From assembly GCF_043099285.1 (NCBI RefSeq), contig NZ_CP170723.1, positions 2,232,001 through 2,296,000 of the forward strand: 64,000 nucleotides of DNA. Direction: 5' to 3'. The position numbers and the translations under genes were made by a program. Below, one piece after another: positions 36,457-45,705 of this stretch. Each line of letters opens with the position of its first letter. The first letter of the stretch is position 1. The DNA is from Oryzobacter telluris. Its GTDB lineage: Bacteria > Actinomycetota > Actinomycetes > Actinomycetales > Dermatophilaceae. Below the pieces are notes generated by a model. That model was given only the letters and a program-made list of their open reading frames with translations. It searched no databases and was not told the origin of the DNA.

Positions 36457-37473
36457 GTGAGCAGCGAGTCCGGGGGAGGTGCGCCGAGCGCGGCCCAGGT
36501 CAAGACCGAGCGGCTGCTCAACCTCGTCCTCGTGCTGCTCTACACGCGACGGCCCATGAGCAAGGCCCAGATCCGCCAGCTCGTGCCGCAGTACGGGACC
36601 TCGGCGTCGACCGAGGCGTTCGAGAGGATGTTCGAGCGCGACAAGGACGAGCTGCGCGAGCTCGGCATCCCGCTGGTCACCGAGGACATCGACCCGCTCC
36701 ACGAGGACGAGCCCGGCTACCGCATCCACCAGCGCGAGTACGCCCTCCCGGACATCCCGTTCGAGCCCGACGAGCTGGCCGTGCTGGGTCTGGCCAGCCG
36801 GGTCTGGGCGCAGGCGTCGCTGGCCGGTCCCGCCGCCCAGGCGCTGCGCAAGCTTCGGGCCGCCGGGGTCGAGCGCGACGTCGACGCCCTCATCGGGATC
36901 GAGCCGCGGCTGCGGACCACCGAGCCCGCGTTCGACGCCGTCAAGGACGGCGTCGTGCGCCGGGTTCCGCTGCGGTTCTCCTACCGCCGCCCGGAGGCCG
37001 AGGAGGCCACCGAGCGCCGCGTGCAGCCGTGGTCGCTCATCTCGTGGCACGGCCGCTGGTACCTCAACGCCTTCGACGAGGACCGCGGCGCCGCGCGCGT
37101 CTTCCGCCTGTCCCGGATCACCGGGCCGGTGCGCACCTCCGGTCGGGCCGGGTCCTTCGAGGTCCCCGCCGACCACGAGCCCGAGCTGATGGTCGCCCGC
37201 GTGGCCGGGTCGCCCTCCACCCAGCCCAGCCCGGCGGTGCTGCGGGTCCGCCGCGGCGCGGGGCACAGCCTGCGCCGTCGCGCCCGCACCGTCGGCGAGG
37301 TCGACGACACCTGGGACCTCGTCGACCTCGACTACCACGACCTCGAGGACTTCGCCGAGCAGGTCGCCGGCTACGGCGCCGACGTCGTCGCCGAGCAGCC
37401 CACCGACCTCGTCCACGCCGTGGCCCGCCGCCTGCGCGGTGCGCTCGTCGCCCACGGGGCGGGGGAGCGCTGA
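36457..37473 (+). CDS. pafB: WYL-domain transcriptional regulator PafB
   Basis: This 338-residue protein has an N-terminal winged helix (about residues 18-95), then a WYL domain with the signature RRVQPWSLISWHGRWYLNAFD, and a C-terminal WCX region. In mycobacteria PafB and PafC act together as the activator of the LexA-independent DNA-damage response, sensing single-stranded DNA. TAGCGT is six bases before GTG 36457. Its stop shares one base with the pafC start (TGATG). Confidence 0.93.
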   Translation: MSSESGGGAPSAAQVKTERLLNLVLVLLYTRRPMSKAQIRQLVPQYGTSASTEAFERMFERDKDELRELGIPLVTEDIDPLHEDEPGYRIHQREYALPDIPFEPDELAVLGLASRVWAQASLAGPAAQALRKLRAAGVERDVDALIGIEPRLRTTEPAFDAVKDGVVRRVPLRFSYRRPEAEEATERRVQPWSLISWHGRWYLNAFDEDRGAARVFRLSRITGPVRTSGRAGSFEVPADHEPELMVARVAGSPSTQPSPAVLRVRRGAGHSLRRRARTVGEVDDTWDLVDLDYHDLEDFAEQVAGYGADVVAEQPTDLVHAVARRLRGALVAHGAGER

Positions 37474-38465
37474 TGGCCGGCGCCACCCAGGAGACCGCGA
37501 CCGCGCGGCTCGCCCGGCTGCTGACGATGGTGCCGTGGCTGCTCAACCGCCAGGGCATCGACGTCCAGCAGGCCGCCGATGACCTCGGGGTCAGCGTCGA
37601 GCAGCTCGAGGCCGACCTCCAGCTGCTCTTCCTCTGCGGCTACGGGCAGATGCCCGACGAGCTCATCGAGGCCGACTGGGAGGGCGGGAAGGTCTTCGTC
37701 GGCAACGCCGACACCATCGCGCGCCCGCTGCGCCTCGGCGTCGACGAGGCCGTGACCCTCATGGTCGGCCTGCGGACGCTGCGCGAGGTCCCGGGCCTCG
37801 ACGAGCGCGACGCCGTGGAGCGCGCCCTGGCCAAGCTCGAGGACGCCGCGGGCAGCGCCGGAGCCCCGGCCAGCCGGGTGCGCGCCGAGGTCGACGACGG
37901 CACCTCGGCCGAGCTGCTCACCAGGGCCCGCCAGGCCATCGCCACCCGCCGCCGCGTCCACCTGCGCTACCTCGTGCCGGCCCGTGACGAGAGCACCGAG
38001 CGCGACGTCGACCCGATGCGCGTCGTCGGCGACGACGGCCGATGGTACCTCGAGGGCTGGTGCCACCGCGCCGAGGACACCCGCCTGTTCCGCATGGACC
38101 GCGTCGAGGAGCTCACGGTCCTCGACGTCGACGGCACGCCGCCCGAGGGCGCCCGCGAGCGCGACCTCGCCGACGGCACCTTCCGGCCGGGTCCCGACGA
38201 CCTCGTCGTCACGGTCCGGCTGCTGCCCGGCGCCACGTGGATCGCCGACTACTACCCGGTGGAGTCGTCCACCGACGTCCCGGCCGCCGACGGTGGCGGG
38301 CTCACCGTGCAGATCCGCACGGCCGACACCGCGTGGCTGCGCCGCCTGGTCTGGCGGATGGGCGGGCGCGCCGTCGTCCTCGACCCGCCGGAGGTCGTCG
38401 CCGAGGTCGTCGGCGGAGCGGGCGACGCCCTGGCCGCCTACCCCGCGTCCGCCGGAGAGGGCTGA
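37473..38465 (+). CDS. pafC: WYL-domain transcriptional regulator PafC
   Basis: This 330-residue partner of PafB has an N-terminal helix-turn-helix (about residues 10-70), then a WYL domain with the segment VDPMRVVGDDGRWYLEG and a WCX-like end. The two proteins form a heterodimer in mycobacteria. Translation restarts at the TGATG overlap with pafB, supporting equal synthesis. The placement behind the proteasome genes is conserved although PafBC are not needed for pupylation. Confidence 0.92.
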   Translation: MAGATQETATARLARLLTMVPWLLNRQGIDVQQAADDLGVSVEQLEADLQLLFLCGYGQMPDELIEADWEGGKVFVGNADTIARPLRLGVDEAVTLMVGLRTLREVPGLDERDAVERALAKLEDAAGSAGAPASRVRAEVDDGTSAELLTRARQAIATRRRVHLRYLVPARDESTERDVDPMRVVGDDGRWYLEGWCHRAEDTRLFRMDRVEELTVLDVDGTPPEGARERDLADGTFRPGPDDLVVTVRLLPGATWIADYYPVESSTDVPAADGGGLTVQIRTADTAWLRRLVWRMGGRAVVLDPPEVVAEVVGGAGDALAAYPASAGEG

Positions 38466-38468
38466 GCC

Positions 38469-38783
38469 GTGCTGCCGTGGTGGGGCTGGGTGCTCCTGTG
38501 GGTCGTGCTCCTCGTGGCCAGCGGGCTGTGGTTGTTCGTCCTCGCGCGCCGGGTGTGGGGCAAGACGAAGGCGCTCACGCGCGAGCTGTCGCGGGCGAGT
38601 GCGCTGGTCGCCGAGCTCGAGACCCGGGTCGACGAGCTGCGCGACGCCGACCCGCCGCCCACAGCGGTGACACAGGCCCCGTCCAGACTCCGGGAGGAGT
38701 ATCGGGCGCAGCGCGCCGAGCAGGCCGCGGTGAGACGGTCCCGTCGAGCCGAACGGATGCCCCGGTGGGCACGCGTAGACTGA
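38469..38783 (+). CDS. Small single-pass membrane protein with coiled coil
   Basis: A 104-residue hypothetical protein. It has one N-terminal transmembrane helix (WWGWVLLWVVLLVASGL) followed by a helical, heptad-like stretch (about residues 32-60, LTRELSRASALVAELETRV) and a basic C-terminus. The layout resembles divisome or Tat accessory proteins but no family is recognised. It starts 3 bp after pafC and its stop lies inside the tatA promoter hexamer, so it is probably the last gene of the pafBC transcript. Confidence 0.65.
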   Translation: MLPWWGWVLLWVVLLVASGLWLFVLARRVWGKTKALTRELSRASALVAELETRVDELRDADPPPTAVTQAPSRLREEYRAQRAEQAAVRRSRRAERMPRWARVD

Positions 38784-38821
38784 ACAACGACCTCAGGCGA
38801 CACATCAGGAGTTGAACCCCC

Positions 38822-39121
38822 ATGGGCAGGATCGGACCCACCGAGATCATCATCATCGCGGTGCTGATCATCGTGATCTTCGGCTGGAAGCGGCTTCCCG
38901 ATGCCGCCCGCAGCCTCGGCCGCTCGGCTCGGGTGTTCAAGTCCGAGGTCGACGAGATGAAGAAGGACAACGAGAAGAAGTCCGAGGCCTCGGGCCAGAC
39001 CGTCAAGAGCGAGTCGATCGAGCCGACCTCCACCGTCGACCGCGCCGTCCCCACCACTGACGGCAACGCGGTGCACGAGAACGCCCCGCGCACCGACAAC
39101 CAGTCCGGCCCGGTGGCCTGA
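38822..39121 (+). CDS. tatA: Twin-arginine translocase subunit TatA
   Basis: A 99-residue pore-forming subunit of the Tat protein export system. The N-terminal helix (GPTEIIIIAVLIIVIFG) is followed by the hinge and amphipathic helix WKRLPDAARSLGRSARVFK, then a hydrophilic Lys/Glu/Ser-rich tail. A TAGACT hexamer at 38776-38781 and AGGAG at 38807-38811 precede ATG 38822. With tatC it would export folded proteins such as the Tat-signal peptidase at 25.4 kb. No tatB gene is seen here. Confidence 0.95.
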   Translation: MGRIGPTEIIIIAVLIIVIFGWKRLPDAARSLGRSARVFKSEVDEMKKDNEKKSEASGQTVKSESIEPTSTVDRAVPTTDGNAVHENAPRTDNQSGPVA

Positions 39122-39141
39122 CCCCTTCTCGCTGACACTCC

Positions 39142-39954
39142 ATGGCCCGACTGCGCCGTCGTCCGCGCGAGCCCGAAGGGCGGATGACGCTCGGCGAGCA
39201 CTTCCGTGAGTTCCGGCGCCGGCTGTTCATCGCCGCCGGTGCCGTCCTCGTCGCCTCGGTCGTCGCGGGCATCTACTACGACCGCGTCTTCGACCTGCTG
39301 ACCGACCCGTTCTACGAGTATGCGCGGTCCAACCCCTCGGTCGAGGCGAGCATCAACTTCGCCGAGGCGACGAGCGCGCTGTCGAACTTGATCAGCCTGT
39401 CGATCTTCGTCGGCGTCATGGTCGCGAGCCCGATCTGGCTCTACCAGGCCTGGGCGTTCATCGTCCCGGGCCTGACCCGCAAGGAGAAGCGGATCTCGCT
39501 CGCCTTCCTCGGCGCCACGATCCCGCTGTTCCTCCTCGGCTGCGGCCTCGCCTACGCGATCCTCCCGCAGTCGCTGTCGATCCTCTACGGGCTCAGCCCG
39601 GCGGGCACCTCGAACATCCAGGGTGCCTCGATGTACTTCTCGTTCGTCACGCGGTTCATCCTGGTGTTCGGCATCGGCTTCCTCTTCCCGGTGATCCTCG
39701 TGGGCCTCAACGCGATCGGGGCGATGCCGGCGACGCGCCTCATCAAGGGCTGGCGGGTGGCGGTCGTCCTCATCTTCGTCTTCGCCGCCGTGGCCACCCC
39801 CACCGCCGACCCGTTCACGATGTTCGTGTTCGCGGCGCCGTTGACGGCGCTCTACTTCGGCGCGTGGCTGGTCTGCCGGCTGCTCGACAAGCGCAAGGCC
39901 GCCAGCCGTCCCGACTGGCTCGACGTCGACGACACCGAGGCCTCTGCCCTCTGA
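39142..39954 (+). CDS. tatC: Twin-arginine translocase subunit TatC
   Basis: A 270-residue, six-helix membrane protein that recognises twin-arginine signal peptides. The conserved N-terminal MTLGEHFREFRRRL is present at residue 15, so translation might also begin at ATG 39184, but the upstream ATG 39142 is used by most actinobacterial relatives. The family motif PIWLYQAWAFIVPGLTRKEK is intact and the helix VVLIFVFAAVATPTADPF is near the C-terminus. It follows tatA by 20 bp. Confidence 0.95.
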   Translation: MARLRRRPREPEGRMTLGEHFREFRRRLFIAAGAVLVASVVAGIYYDRVFDLLTDPFYEYARSNPSVEASINFAEATSALSNLISLSIFVGVMVASPIWLYQAWAFIVPGLTRKEKRISLAFLGATIPLFLLGCGLAYAILPQSLSILYGLSPAGTSNIQGASMYFSFVTRFILVFGIGFLFPVILVGLNAIGAMPATRLIKGWRVAVVLIFVFAAVATPTADPFTMFVFAAPLTALYFGAWLVCRLLDKRKAASRPDWLDVDDTEASAL

Positions 39955-39981
39955 CGTCGGTCCTGCACTAGCCTCACGGCC

Positions 39982-40872
39982 ATGCCGCGACGCCTGGGGA
40001 TGATCGTCAACCCGACGTCGGGGAAGAACACCGGCGCCCGGATCGGGTTGGAGGCACTCACCCTGCTGCGCGCGGCCGGGGTCGAGCTCGTCGACCTCAG
40101 CGCCGCCGACGCCCGCGGGGCCACGGAGAAGGGCCGCGCCGCGATCGCCGAGGGCGCCATCGACGCCCTCGTCGTCGCCGGGGGGGACGGGATGGTCCAC
40201 CTCGGCGCCAACCTCTGCGCGGGCACCGACGTGCCGCTCGGCATCATCGCGGCGGGCACCGGCAACGACGTCGCCCGCGAGCTCGGGCTCCCGGTGCGCG
40301 ACGCCGCGAAGGCCGTGGAGCGGCTCCTGGCCGGCGGCACCCGGGCCGTGGACGCCGCGCGGCACACCACTCCCACGGGCGAGACGAAGTGGTTCGTCGG
40401 CGTGCTGGCCGCCGGGTTCGACGCCGTGGTGAACGAGCGGGCCAACACGTGGCGCTGGCCCAAGGGGCAGATGCGCTACAACCTCGCGATCCTGCGCGAG
40501 CTGCCGGTGTTCCGGGCGATCCCGTACCGGGTCGTCCTCGACGGCCGCGAGGTCCGTACCGACGCCATGCTCGTCGCCGTCGGCAACGGCCCGTCGTACG
40601 GCGGTGGCATGAAGGTGACACCGGACGCCCTCTTCGACGACGGCCTGCTCGACGTCCTCGTCCTGCACCGGATCGGCACCCCTGAGTTCCTGCGCGTCTT
40701 CCCGACGGTCTTCAAGGGCACCCACACCTCCCATCCGGCGGTCGAGGTGCTGCGCGCCCGAGAGGTCCGGCTGGAGGCCACCGGCATCGTCGCCTACGCC
40801 GACGGCGAGCGCTTCGGCCCGCTGCCGATGACGGTCGAGGCCGTGCCCGGCGCGCTCACCGTCCTCGCCTGA
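39982..40872 (+). CDS. Diacylglycerol/sphingosine kinase-type lipid kinase
   Basis: A 296-residue protein with the DAGK catalytic fold. The N-terminal IVNPTSGKNTGAR nucleotide motif, VVAGGDGMVHLGAN (the GGDG loop) and GTGNDVARELG are present. The substrate is probably a lipid alcohol such as diacylglycerol or a glycolipid. TAGCCT stands seven bases before ATG 39982. The order tatC, lipid kinase, helY is conserved in related actinobacteria. Confidence 0.88.
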   Translation: MPRRLGMIVNPTSGKNTGARIGLEALTLLRAAGVELVDLSAADARGATEKGRAAIAEGAIDALVVAGGDGMVHLGANLCAGTDVPLGIIAAGTGNDVARELGLPVRDAAKAVERLLAGGTRAVDAARHTTPTGETKWFVGVLAAGFDAVVNERANTWRWPKGQMRYNLAILRELPVFRAIPYRVVLDGREVRTDAMLVAVGNGPSYGGGMKVTPDALFDDGLLDVLVLHRIGTPEFLRVFPTVFKGTHTSHPAVEVLRAREVRLEATGIVAYADGERFGPLPMTVEAVPGALTVLA

Positions 40873-40893
40873 CCGCTGACGTAGCCTGAGGCC

Positions 40894-43740
40894 ATGCCCA
40901 GCCCCGCCGAGCGGTACGCCGCGGCCCGTGCCCGGACACGCCGGGAGAGCTCCGAGGTCGCGCGGTTCACCGCCGGGCTCGACTTCCCCCTCGACGAGTT
41001 CCAGCTGACCGCCTGCGAGGCGGTGGAGGAGGGCAGGGGCGTCCTCGTCGCAGCGCCCACCGGCGCCGGCAAGACCATCGTCGGCGAGTTCGCAGTGCAC
41101 CTCGCCCTGGCCACCGGTCGCAAGGCGTTCTACACCACGCCCATCAAGGCCCTGTCGAACCAGAAGTACCACGACCTCGTGCGCGTCCACGGCGCCGACA
41201 AGGTCGGCCTGCTCACCGGCGACTCGTCGGTGAACGGCGAGGCCCCCGTCGTCGTCATGACGACCGAGGTGCTGCGCAACATGATGTACGCGGGCTCCTC
41301 GACGCTGCACGGCCTCGGCTTCGTCGTCATGGACGAGGTCCACTACCTCGCCGACCGGTTCCGCGGCGCCGTGTGGGAGGAGGTCATCATCCACCTCCCC
41401 GAGCACGTGCAGGTCATCTCCCTGTCAGCGACCGTGAGCAACGCGGAGGAGTTCGGCGACTGGCTCGCCGAGGTGCGCGGCAACCACGAGGTCGTCGTCT
41501 CCGAGCACCGGCCGGTGCCCCTGTTCCAGCACATGCTCGTCGGCACGACGATGTACGACCTGTTCGCCGGCAACCGTGTCGACCCCGACCTGCTCGACGC
41601 CATCCGCACGGCAGAGCAGCGCGGCCGCTTCGACGAGGTCGGTCGCGCCGGTGGGCGGGGTGGCCCACCGGCCCGCACCCAGGGCCGAGGACGCGGCGGC
41701 GTCGGCGGTGGCAGCCGGGGCCGGTCGCACGGCGGCGGACGCGGGCCCGGCGGTGGCGACGGCGGTCGCGGGTTCGCGCGGGGTGGCCGACCCGGCGGGG
41801 GAGCGACCCGCGCCGAGGTCATCGAGGAGCTCGACCGTGACGGGCTGCTGCCCGCCATCACCTTCATCTTCAGCCGGGTCGGCTGCGACGCCGCCGTCGG
41901 CCAGCTGCTCGCCGCCGGCACCCGCCTCATCCCCGAGAAGGAGGGGCTGCGGATCCGCCGGCACGTCGAGGAGCGGGTCGAGTCGCTGGCGGAGGAGGAC
42001 CTCGGCGTCCTCGGCTACTGGGACTTCGTCGAGGGGCTGTCGCGCGGTTTCGCGGCGCACCACGCCGGGATGCTGCCCCTGTTCCGCGAGATCGTCGAGG
42101 AGCTGTTCACCGCCACCCGCATCCGGGCCGTGTTCGCCACGGAGACACTGGCGCTCGGCATCAACATGCCGGCGCGCACGGTGGTCCTCGAGAAGCTGGT
42201 GAAGTTCAACGGCGAGGCGCACGTCGACATCACGCCGGCCGAGTACACGCAGCTCACCGGCCGCGCGGGCCGCCGCGGCATCGACATCGAGGGGCACGCG
42301 GTCGTGCAGTGGGCGCGCGGGGTCGACCCGATGGCGGTCGGCGGCCTGGCGTCGACCCGCACCTACCCGTTGCGCTCCAGCTTCCGGCCGACGTACAACA
42401 TGGCCGTCAACCTCGTGGCCCAGGTCGGGCGCGAGGTGGCTCGCGAGATCCTCGAGACCTCGTTCGCCCAGTTCCAGGCCGACCGCGCGGTGGTCGGCAT
42501 CGCGACCTCGGTGCGCCGCAACGAGGAAGGCCTCGAGGGCTACGCCGAGGCCATGCACTGCCACCTCGGCGACTTCCGCGAGTACGCCGAGCTGCGCCGC
42601 CGCATCGCCGACGCCGAGAAGGACGGGGCGAAGGCTCGCTCGGCCTCGCGCCGGGCCGAGGCCGCGGTGTCGATGGAGCAGCTGCGGATCGGCGACGTCA
42701 TCCGCATCCCGGCCGGGCGGCGCGCGGGGTGGGCGGTCGTCGTCCAGCCGGCGCGCACCGGCAAGGGCGCGCCCACCGGGCCCGCGGTCGTCACCGAGGA
42801 CAAGCAGTTCCGGCGCCTCACCCTCGTCGACGTGCCCGAGGCCGTGGAGTCGGTGGCGACGGTGAAGGTGCCGCCGCACTTCAACCCCAAGTCGCCCAAG
42901 AGCCGGCGCGACCTCGCCACCTCGCTGCGCATCGCCGTGCCGCACGGGTTCGACGAGTCGCCCCGGCGCCGGGCGGCCCGTGACGCCGCCGTGGCCGCGG
43001 GCGAGACCGAGCGGGTGGCCGCGCTGCGCCAGGAGCTCAAGGCGCACCCCTGCCACCAGTGCCCCGACCGCGAGACGCACGCCCGCTGGGCCGAGCGCTG
43101 GTGGCGCCTCAAGCGCGAGACCGTGGGGCTGCAGCGCAAGGTCGAGGGCCGCACGAACACCGTGGCCCGCACCTTCGACCGGATCTGTGACGCCCTCGAG
43201 GCCCGCGGCTACCTCGAGGAGGCGGGCACCGTCGTCACCGAGCGGGGGGAGCGGCTGCGGCGGCTCTACACCGAGAAGGACCTGCTGGCCGCCGAGTGCC
43301 TGCGCCACGACGTGTGGAAGCGGCTCGACGCCCCCGGGCTCGCGGCCGCGGTGTCGGCGCTGGTCCACGAGCCGCGCCACGAGCAGGCCGAGGTCTCGCC
43401 CCGGATGCCGAACGACGAGGTCGCCGAGGCGGTGACCGCGATGGCGCGGCTGTGGTCGGAGATCGAGGACCTCGAGACCGAGCACGACCTGCCGACGACG
43501 TCGATGCCCGACGGTGGCATGGCCTGGATGGTGCACCGGTGGGCGTCGGGGGAGCGGCTCGACGCCGTCCTGCGCGGCCAGGACATCGCCGCGGGTGACT
43601 TCGTGCGGCGGTGCAAGCAGCTCGTCGACCTCCTCGACCAGGTGTCGAAGGCGGCCACCGACGACGAGCTGCGTCGCACCGCGCGCAAGGCCGTCGACGC
43701 GGTGCTGCGCGGCGTCGTCGCCGCCGACCGCCTCGACTGA
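40894..43740 (+). CDS. helY: HelY/Mtr4-like superfamily 2 RNA helicase
   Basis: This 948-residue helicase is related to eukaryotic Mtr4/Ski2. Motif I is APTGAGKT (about residues 54-61) and motif II is DEVH; motif III is SLSATVSN, motif VI lies in QLTGRAGRRGID, and a C-terminal DSHCT-like domain contains the region with CHQCPDRETHARW. Between motif III and the second RecA domain lies a Gly/Arg-rich low-complexity insertion, about residues 250-305, with several RGG-type steps. It probably unwinds structured RNA for decay. TAGCCT is six bases before ATG 40894. Confidence 0.92.
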   Translation: MPSPAERYAAARARTRRESSEVARFTAGLDFPLDEFQLTACEAVEEGRGVLVAAPTGAGKTIVGEFAVHLALATGRKAFYTTPIKALSNQKYHDLVRVHGADKVGLLTGDSSVNGEAPVVVMTTEVLRNMMYAGSSTLHGLGFVVMDEVHYLADRFRGAVWEEVIIHLPEHVQVISLSATVSNAEEFGDWLAEVRGNHEVVVSEHRPVPLFQHMLVGTTMYDLFAGNRVDPDLLDAIRTAEQRGRFDEVGRAGGRGGPPARTQGRGRGGVGGGSRGRSHGGGRGPGGGDGGRGFARGGRPGGGATRAEVIEELDRDGLLPAITFIFSRVGCDAAVGQLLAAGTRLIPEKEGLRIRRHVEERVESLAEEDLGVLGYWDFVEGLSRGFAAHHAGMLPLFREIVEELFTATRIRAVFATETLALGINMPARTVVLEKLVKFNGEAHVDITPAEYTQLTGRAGRRGIDIEGHAVVQWARGVDPMAVGGLASTRTYPLRSSFRPTYNMAVNLVAQVGREVAREILETSFAQFQADRAVVGIATSVRRNEEGLEGYAEAMHCHLGDFREYAELRRRIADAEKDGAKARSASRRAEAAVSMEQLRIGDVIRIPAGRRAGWAVVVQPARTGKGAPTGPAVVTEDKQFRRLTLVDVPEAVESVATVKVPPHFNPKSPKSRRDLATSLRIAVPHGFDESPRRRAARDAAVAAGETERVAALRQELKAHPCHQCPDRETHARWAERWWRLKRETVGLQRKVEGRTNTVARTFDRICDALEARGYLEEAGTVVTERGERLRRLYTEKDLLAAECLRHDVWKRLDAPGLAAAVSALVHEPRHEQAEVSPRMPNDEVAEAVTAMARLWSEIEDLETEHDLPTTSMPDGGMAWMVHRWASGERLDAVLRGQDIAAGDFVRRCKQLVDLLDQVSKAATDDELRRTARKAVDAVLRGVVAADRLD

Positions 43741-43744
43741 CGCC

Positions 43745-44152
43745 TCAGCCCTTGACGTCGCCGATCCGGATGGGGTTGCCGAACGGGTCGCGGATCCCGA
43801 AGTCGCGGCCGTACGGCTGCTCGACGATCTCCTGCATCACCTCGGCGCCCGCGGCGACGACCCGGGCGTAGGCGGCGTCGACGTCATCGGTGGTGAAGGC
43901 CAGCCAGCCGCCGCCGGCGCCCTTGCTCACGAGGTTGCGGATCTGCTCGGCCGTCGCCTCGTCGTGCGCCGGGGCGCCGGGCTTCTCGAGGAGGATGATC
44001 TTGTCGTCGCCGGGCACCCGGACGGTGAGCCACCGCATGGGTCCGAAGTCCATGTCCTGGGCGACCTCGAGGCCCAGGACCTCGGTGTAGAACCGCAGTG
44101 CCTCGTCCTGATCGAGGACGAAGATCGACGAGATGTTGTTGCTGGTCAACAT
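43745..44152 (-). CDS. VOC family (glyoxalase/bleomycin resistance-like) protein
   Basis: A 135-residue protein with the two beta-alpha-beta-beta-beta modules of the vicinal oxygen chelate fold. It opens ISSIFVLDQDEALRFYTEVLG and closes YGRDFGIRDPFGNPIRI, with WLAFTTDDVDAAYARV between. Such proteins are lyases, dioxygenases or drug-binding proteins. I chose ATG 44152, preceded by AAGGGA; the longer open frame is not family-like. It is divergent from a small AraC-type regulator, a common pairing that suggests regulation. Confidence 0.82.
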   Translation of the reverse strand: MLTSNNISSIFVLDQDEALRFYTEVLGLEVAQDMDFGPMRWLTVRVPGDDKIILLEKPGAPAHDEATAEQIRNLVSKGAGGGWLAFTTDDVDAAYARVVAAGAEVMQEIVEQPYGRDFGIRDPFGNPIRIGDVKG

Positions 44153-44267
44153 GATTGGCGTTCCCTTCGGATGGTCCGTGCTGTCGAGGACGACGCTACG
44201 AGTCCGACACGACGGGCCGCTTCTCCGAAAGTGCGCTCGTCGGACTCCGTCACCGTACGGTGGGCCG

Positions 44268-44726
44268 GTGGGAGTCGCCGAGGAGGACCGCAACCGCCGG
44301 CTGCTGCGGGCCCGCGACGCCATCGACCGCCGCTCGACCGAGGCCCTCGACGTCGACGCCCTCGCCGCCGTCGCGTTCATGGCGCGGGCGCACTTCATCC
44401 GCGAGTTCAAGAAGGCCTTCGGCGAGACCCCTCACCGCTACCTCCAGCGCCGCCGGATCGAACGCGCCATGACGCTCCTGAGGACCACCGACACGCCGGT
44501 GACCGACGTCTGCATGGAGGTCGGCTTCTCGAGCCTGGGGACGTTCAGCCGCACCTTCACCGACATCGTCGGGGTGTCACCGAGCGAGTTCCGCACCGGA
44601 CCCGACCCGGCGACGTCGTTCGTGCCGACCGCGTTCCGGATGAGGTGGACCCGCCCCGCCGGTCCGCGCGGCGGTCGGGACGCGCAGCCCCGCGACCCGC
44701 GGGTCAGCCCAGACCCAGGGCCGTGA
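44268..44726 (+). CDS. AraC-family transcriptional regulator (DNA-binding domain only)
   Basis: A 152-residue protein consisting mainly of the AraC double helix-turn-helix: FMARAHFIREFKKAFGETPHRYL, then RRRIERAMTLL, VTDVCMEVGFSSLGTFSRTF and VGVSPSEFR. No sensor domain is attached. The GTG start has TACGGT six bases upstream. It is divergent from the VOC gene and probably controls it. Its last 23 bp overlap the 3' end of the convergent exonuclease gene. Confidence 0.83.
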   Translation: MGVAEEDRNRRLLRARDAIDRRSTEALDVDALAAVAFMARAHFIREFKKAFGETPHRYLQRRRIERAMTLLRTTDTPVTDVCMEVGFSSLGTFSRTFTDIVGVSPSEFRTGPDPATSFVPTAFRMRWTRPAGPRGGRDAQPRDPRVSPDPGP

Positions 44727-45630
44727 GGACGCGCTTGACCGGGTTCTCGATGCCGTAGTCCGTCGCGAGCCGCTCGAGGGCCGCGGGGTCGGCGACGGCC
44801 CTCGGCAGCGCGAGGTCGACCTGCGCCACCGGGGCGTCGGGGGCGACCCGCACGACGGTCGGCGCGACATCGAGGTAGGCGCTCGCGGCCTCGAGGTTGG
44901 TGCGACGGGCGCCCTTGATGGCGGGGTCGCCGTTGTCGACGGCCGCCCGCAGCCCGGCGAGCGAGCCGTACTGGGCGATCAGCGCCGCGGCGGTCTTGTC
45001 ACCGATGCCCTTGACGCCGGGGAGCCCGTCGCTGGTGTCACCGCGCAGCACCGACATCTCGAGGTACGCCTCGCCGGTGTCGACCCCGTACTTCTCGCGC
45101 AGGAGGTCCTGCGTGGCGAGGTCGGGCTCGCGCACCCCGCCGCGCCCGGTGTACAGCACCCGGATGGCGTGGGCGTCGTCGACGAGCTGGAGCAGGTCGC
45201 GGTCGCCGGTGACGACGTCGACCGGCATCACCCCGCGGTGCCGGGCGGTGAGCGTGCCGATGACGTCGTCGGCCTCGAAGCCCGGCGCCCCCAGCCGCGC
45301 GATCCCGATCGCGGCCAGGGCCTCGCGGATGAGCGGGACCTGCGGGGTGAGGCCGTCGGGGCTCTCCTCCGCGACGGCCGACCCCTCGGTGAGGCGGTGG
45401 GTCTTGTACGTGGGGACGAGGTCGACGCGCCACTGGGGCCGCCAGTCGTCGTCCCAGCACGCCACGAGGTGCGTGGGCCGGTGGGCCGTGACGAGCGTGG
45501 CGATCATGTCGAGGAAGCCGCGCAGCGCGTTGGTGGGCGGCTCGTCCTCCGACGCGCGCTGGTCCGGGACCCCGAAGAAGGCACGGAAGTACAGCGAGGC
45601 GGAGTCGAGGAGGAGGAGGCGGTCCGGCAT
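44704..45630 (-). CDS. 5'-3' exonuclease (Pol I N-terminal/FEN-like)
   Basis: A 308-residue free-standing 5'-nuclease with a PIN/FEN fold. Acidic metal-binding positions are seen in LLLLDSASLYFRAF, the ACWDDD segment, APGFEADDVIGTL, VTGDRDLLQLVDD and LRGDTSDGLPGVKGIGDKTA, the last including the helix-hairpin-helix. It may remove RNA primers or act in repair in addition to DNA polymerase I. The ATG at 45630 has TACCCT six bases upstream. Confidence 0.9.
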   Translation of the reverse strand: MPDRLLLLDSASLYFRAFFGVPDQRASEDEPPTNALRGFLDMIATLVTAHRPTHLVACWDDDWRPQWRVDLVPTYKTHRLTEGSAVAEESPDGLTPQVPLIREALAAIGIARLGAPGFEADDVIGTLTARHRGVMPVDVVTGDRDLLQLVDDAHAIRVLYTGRGGVREPDLATQDLLREKYGVDTGEAYLEMSVLRGDTSDGLPGVKGIGDKTAAALIAQYGSLAGLRAAVDNGDPAIKGARRTNLEAASAYLDVAPTVVRVAPDAPVAQVDLALPRAVADPAALERLATDYGIENPVKRVLTALGLG

Positions 45631-45705
45631 GGCCCGAGGGTAGCCGCCCGGCCGAGGGGCGAGCCGGTCACGGTGGGTTCACCCGCTGGCCACTACCCTG
45701 TGCAC

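Noticed and set aside
38469..38783. Small membrane protein as TatB
   Set aside because: It lies just before tatA and has one N-terminal helix, but it lacks the glycine-proline hinge and amphipathic helix of TatA/TatB proteins. I left it unassigned.
34603..41406. Other very long shadow frames, such as the 943-codon frame at 38575-41406 on the minus strand
   Set aside because: They cover several well-recognised genes on the other strand (tat genes, lipid kinase, helY), have low-complexity Arg/Gly/Asp content and show no domain.
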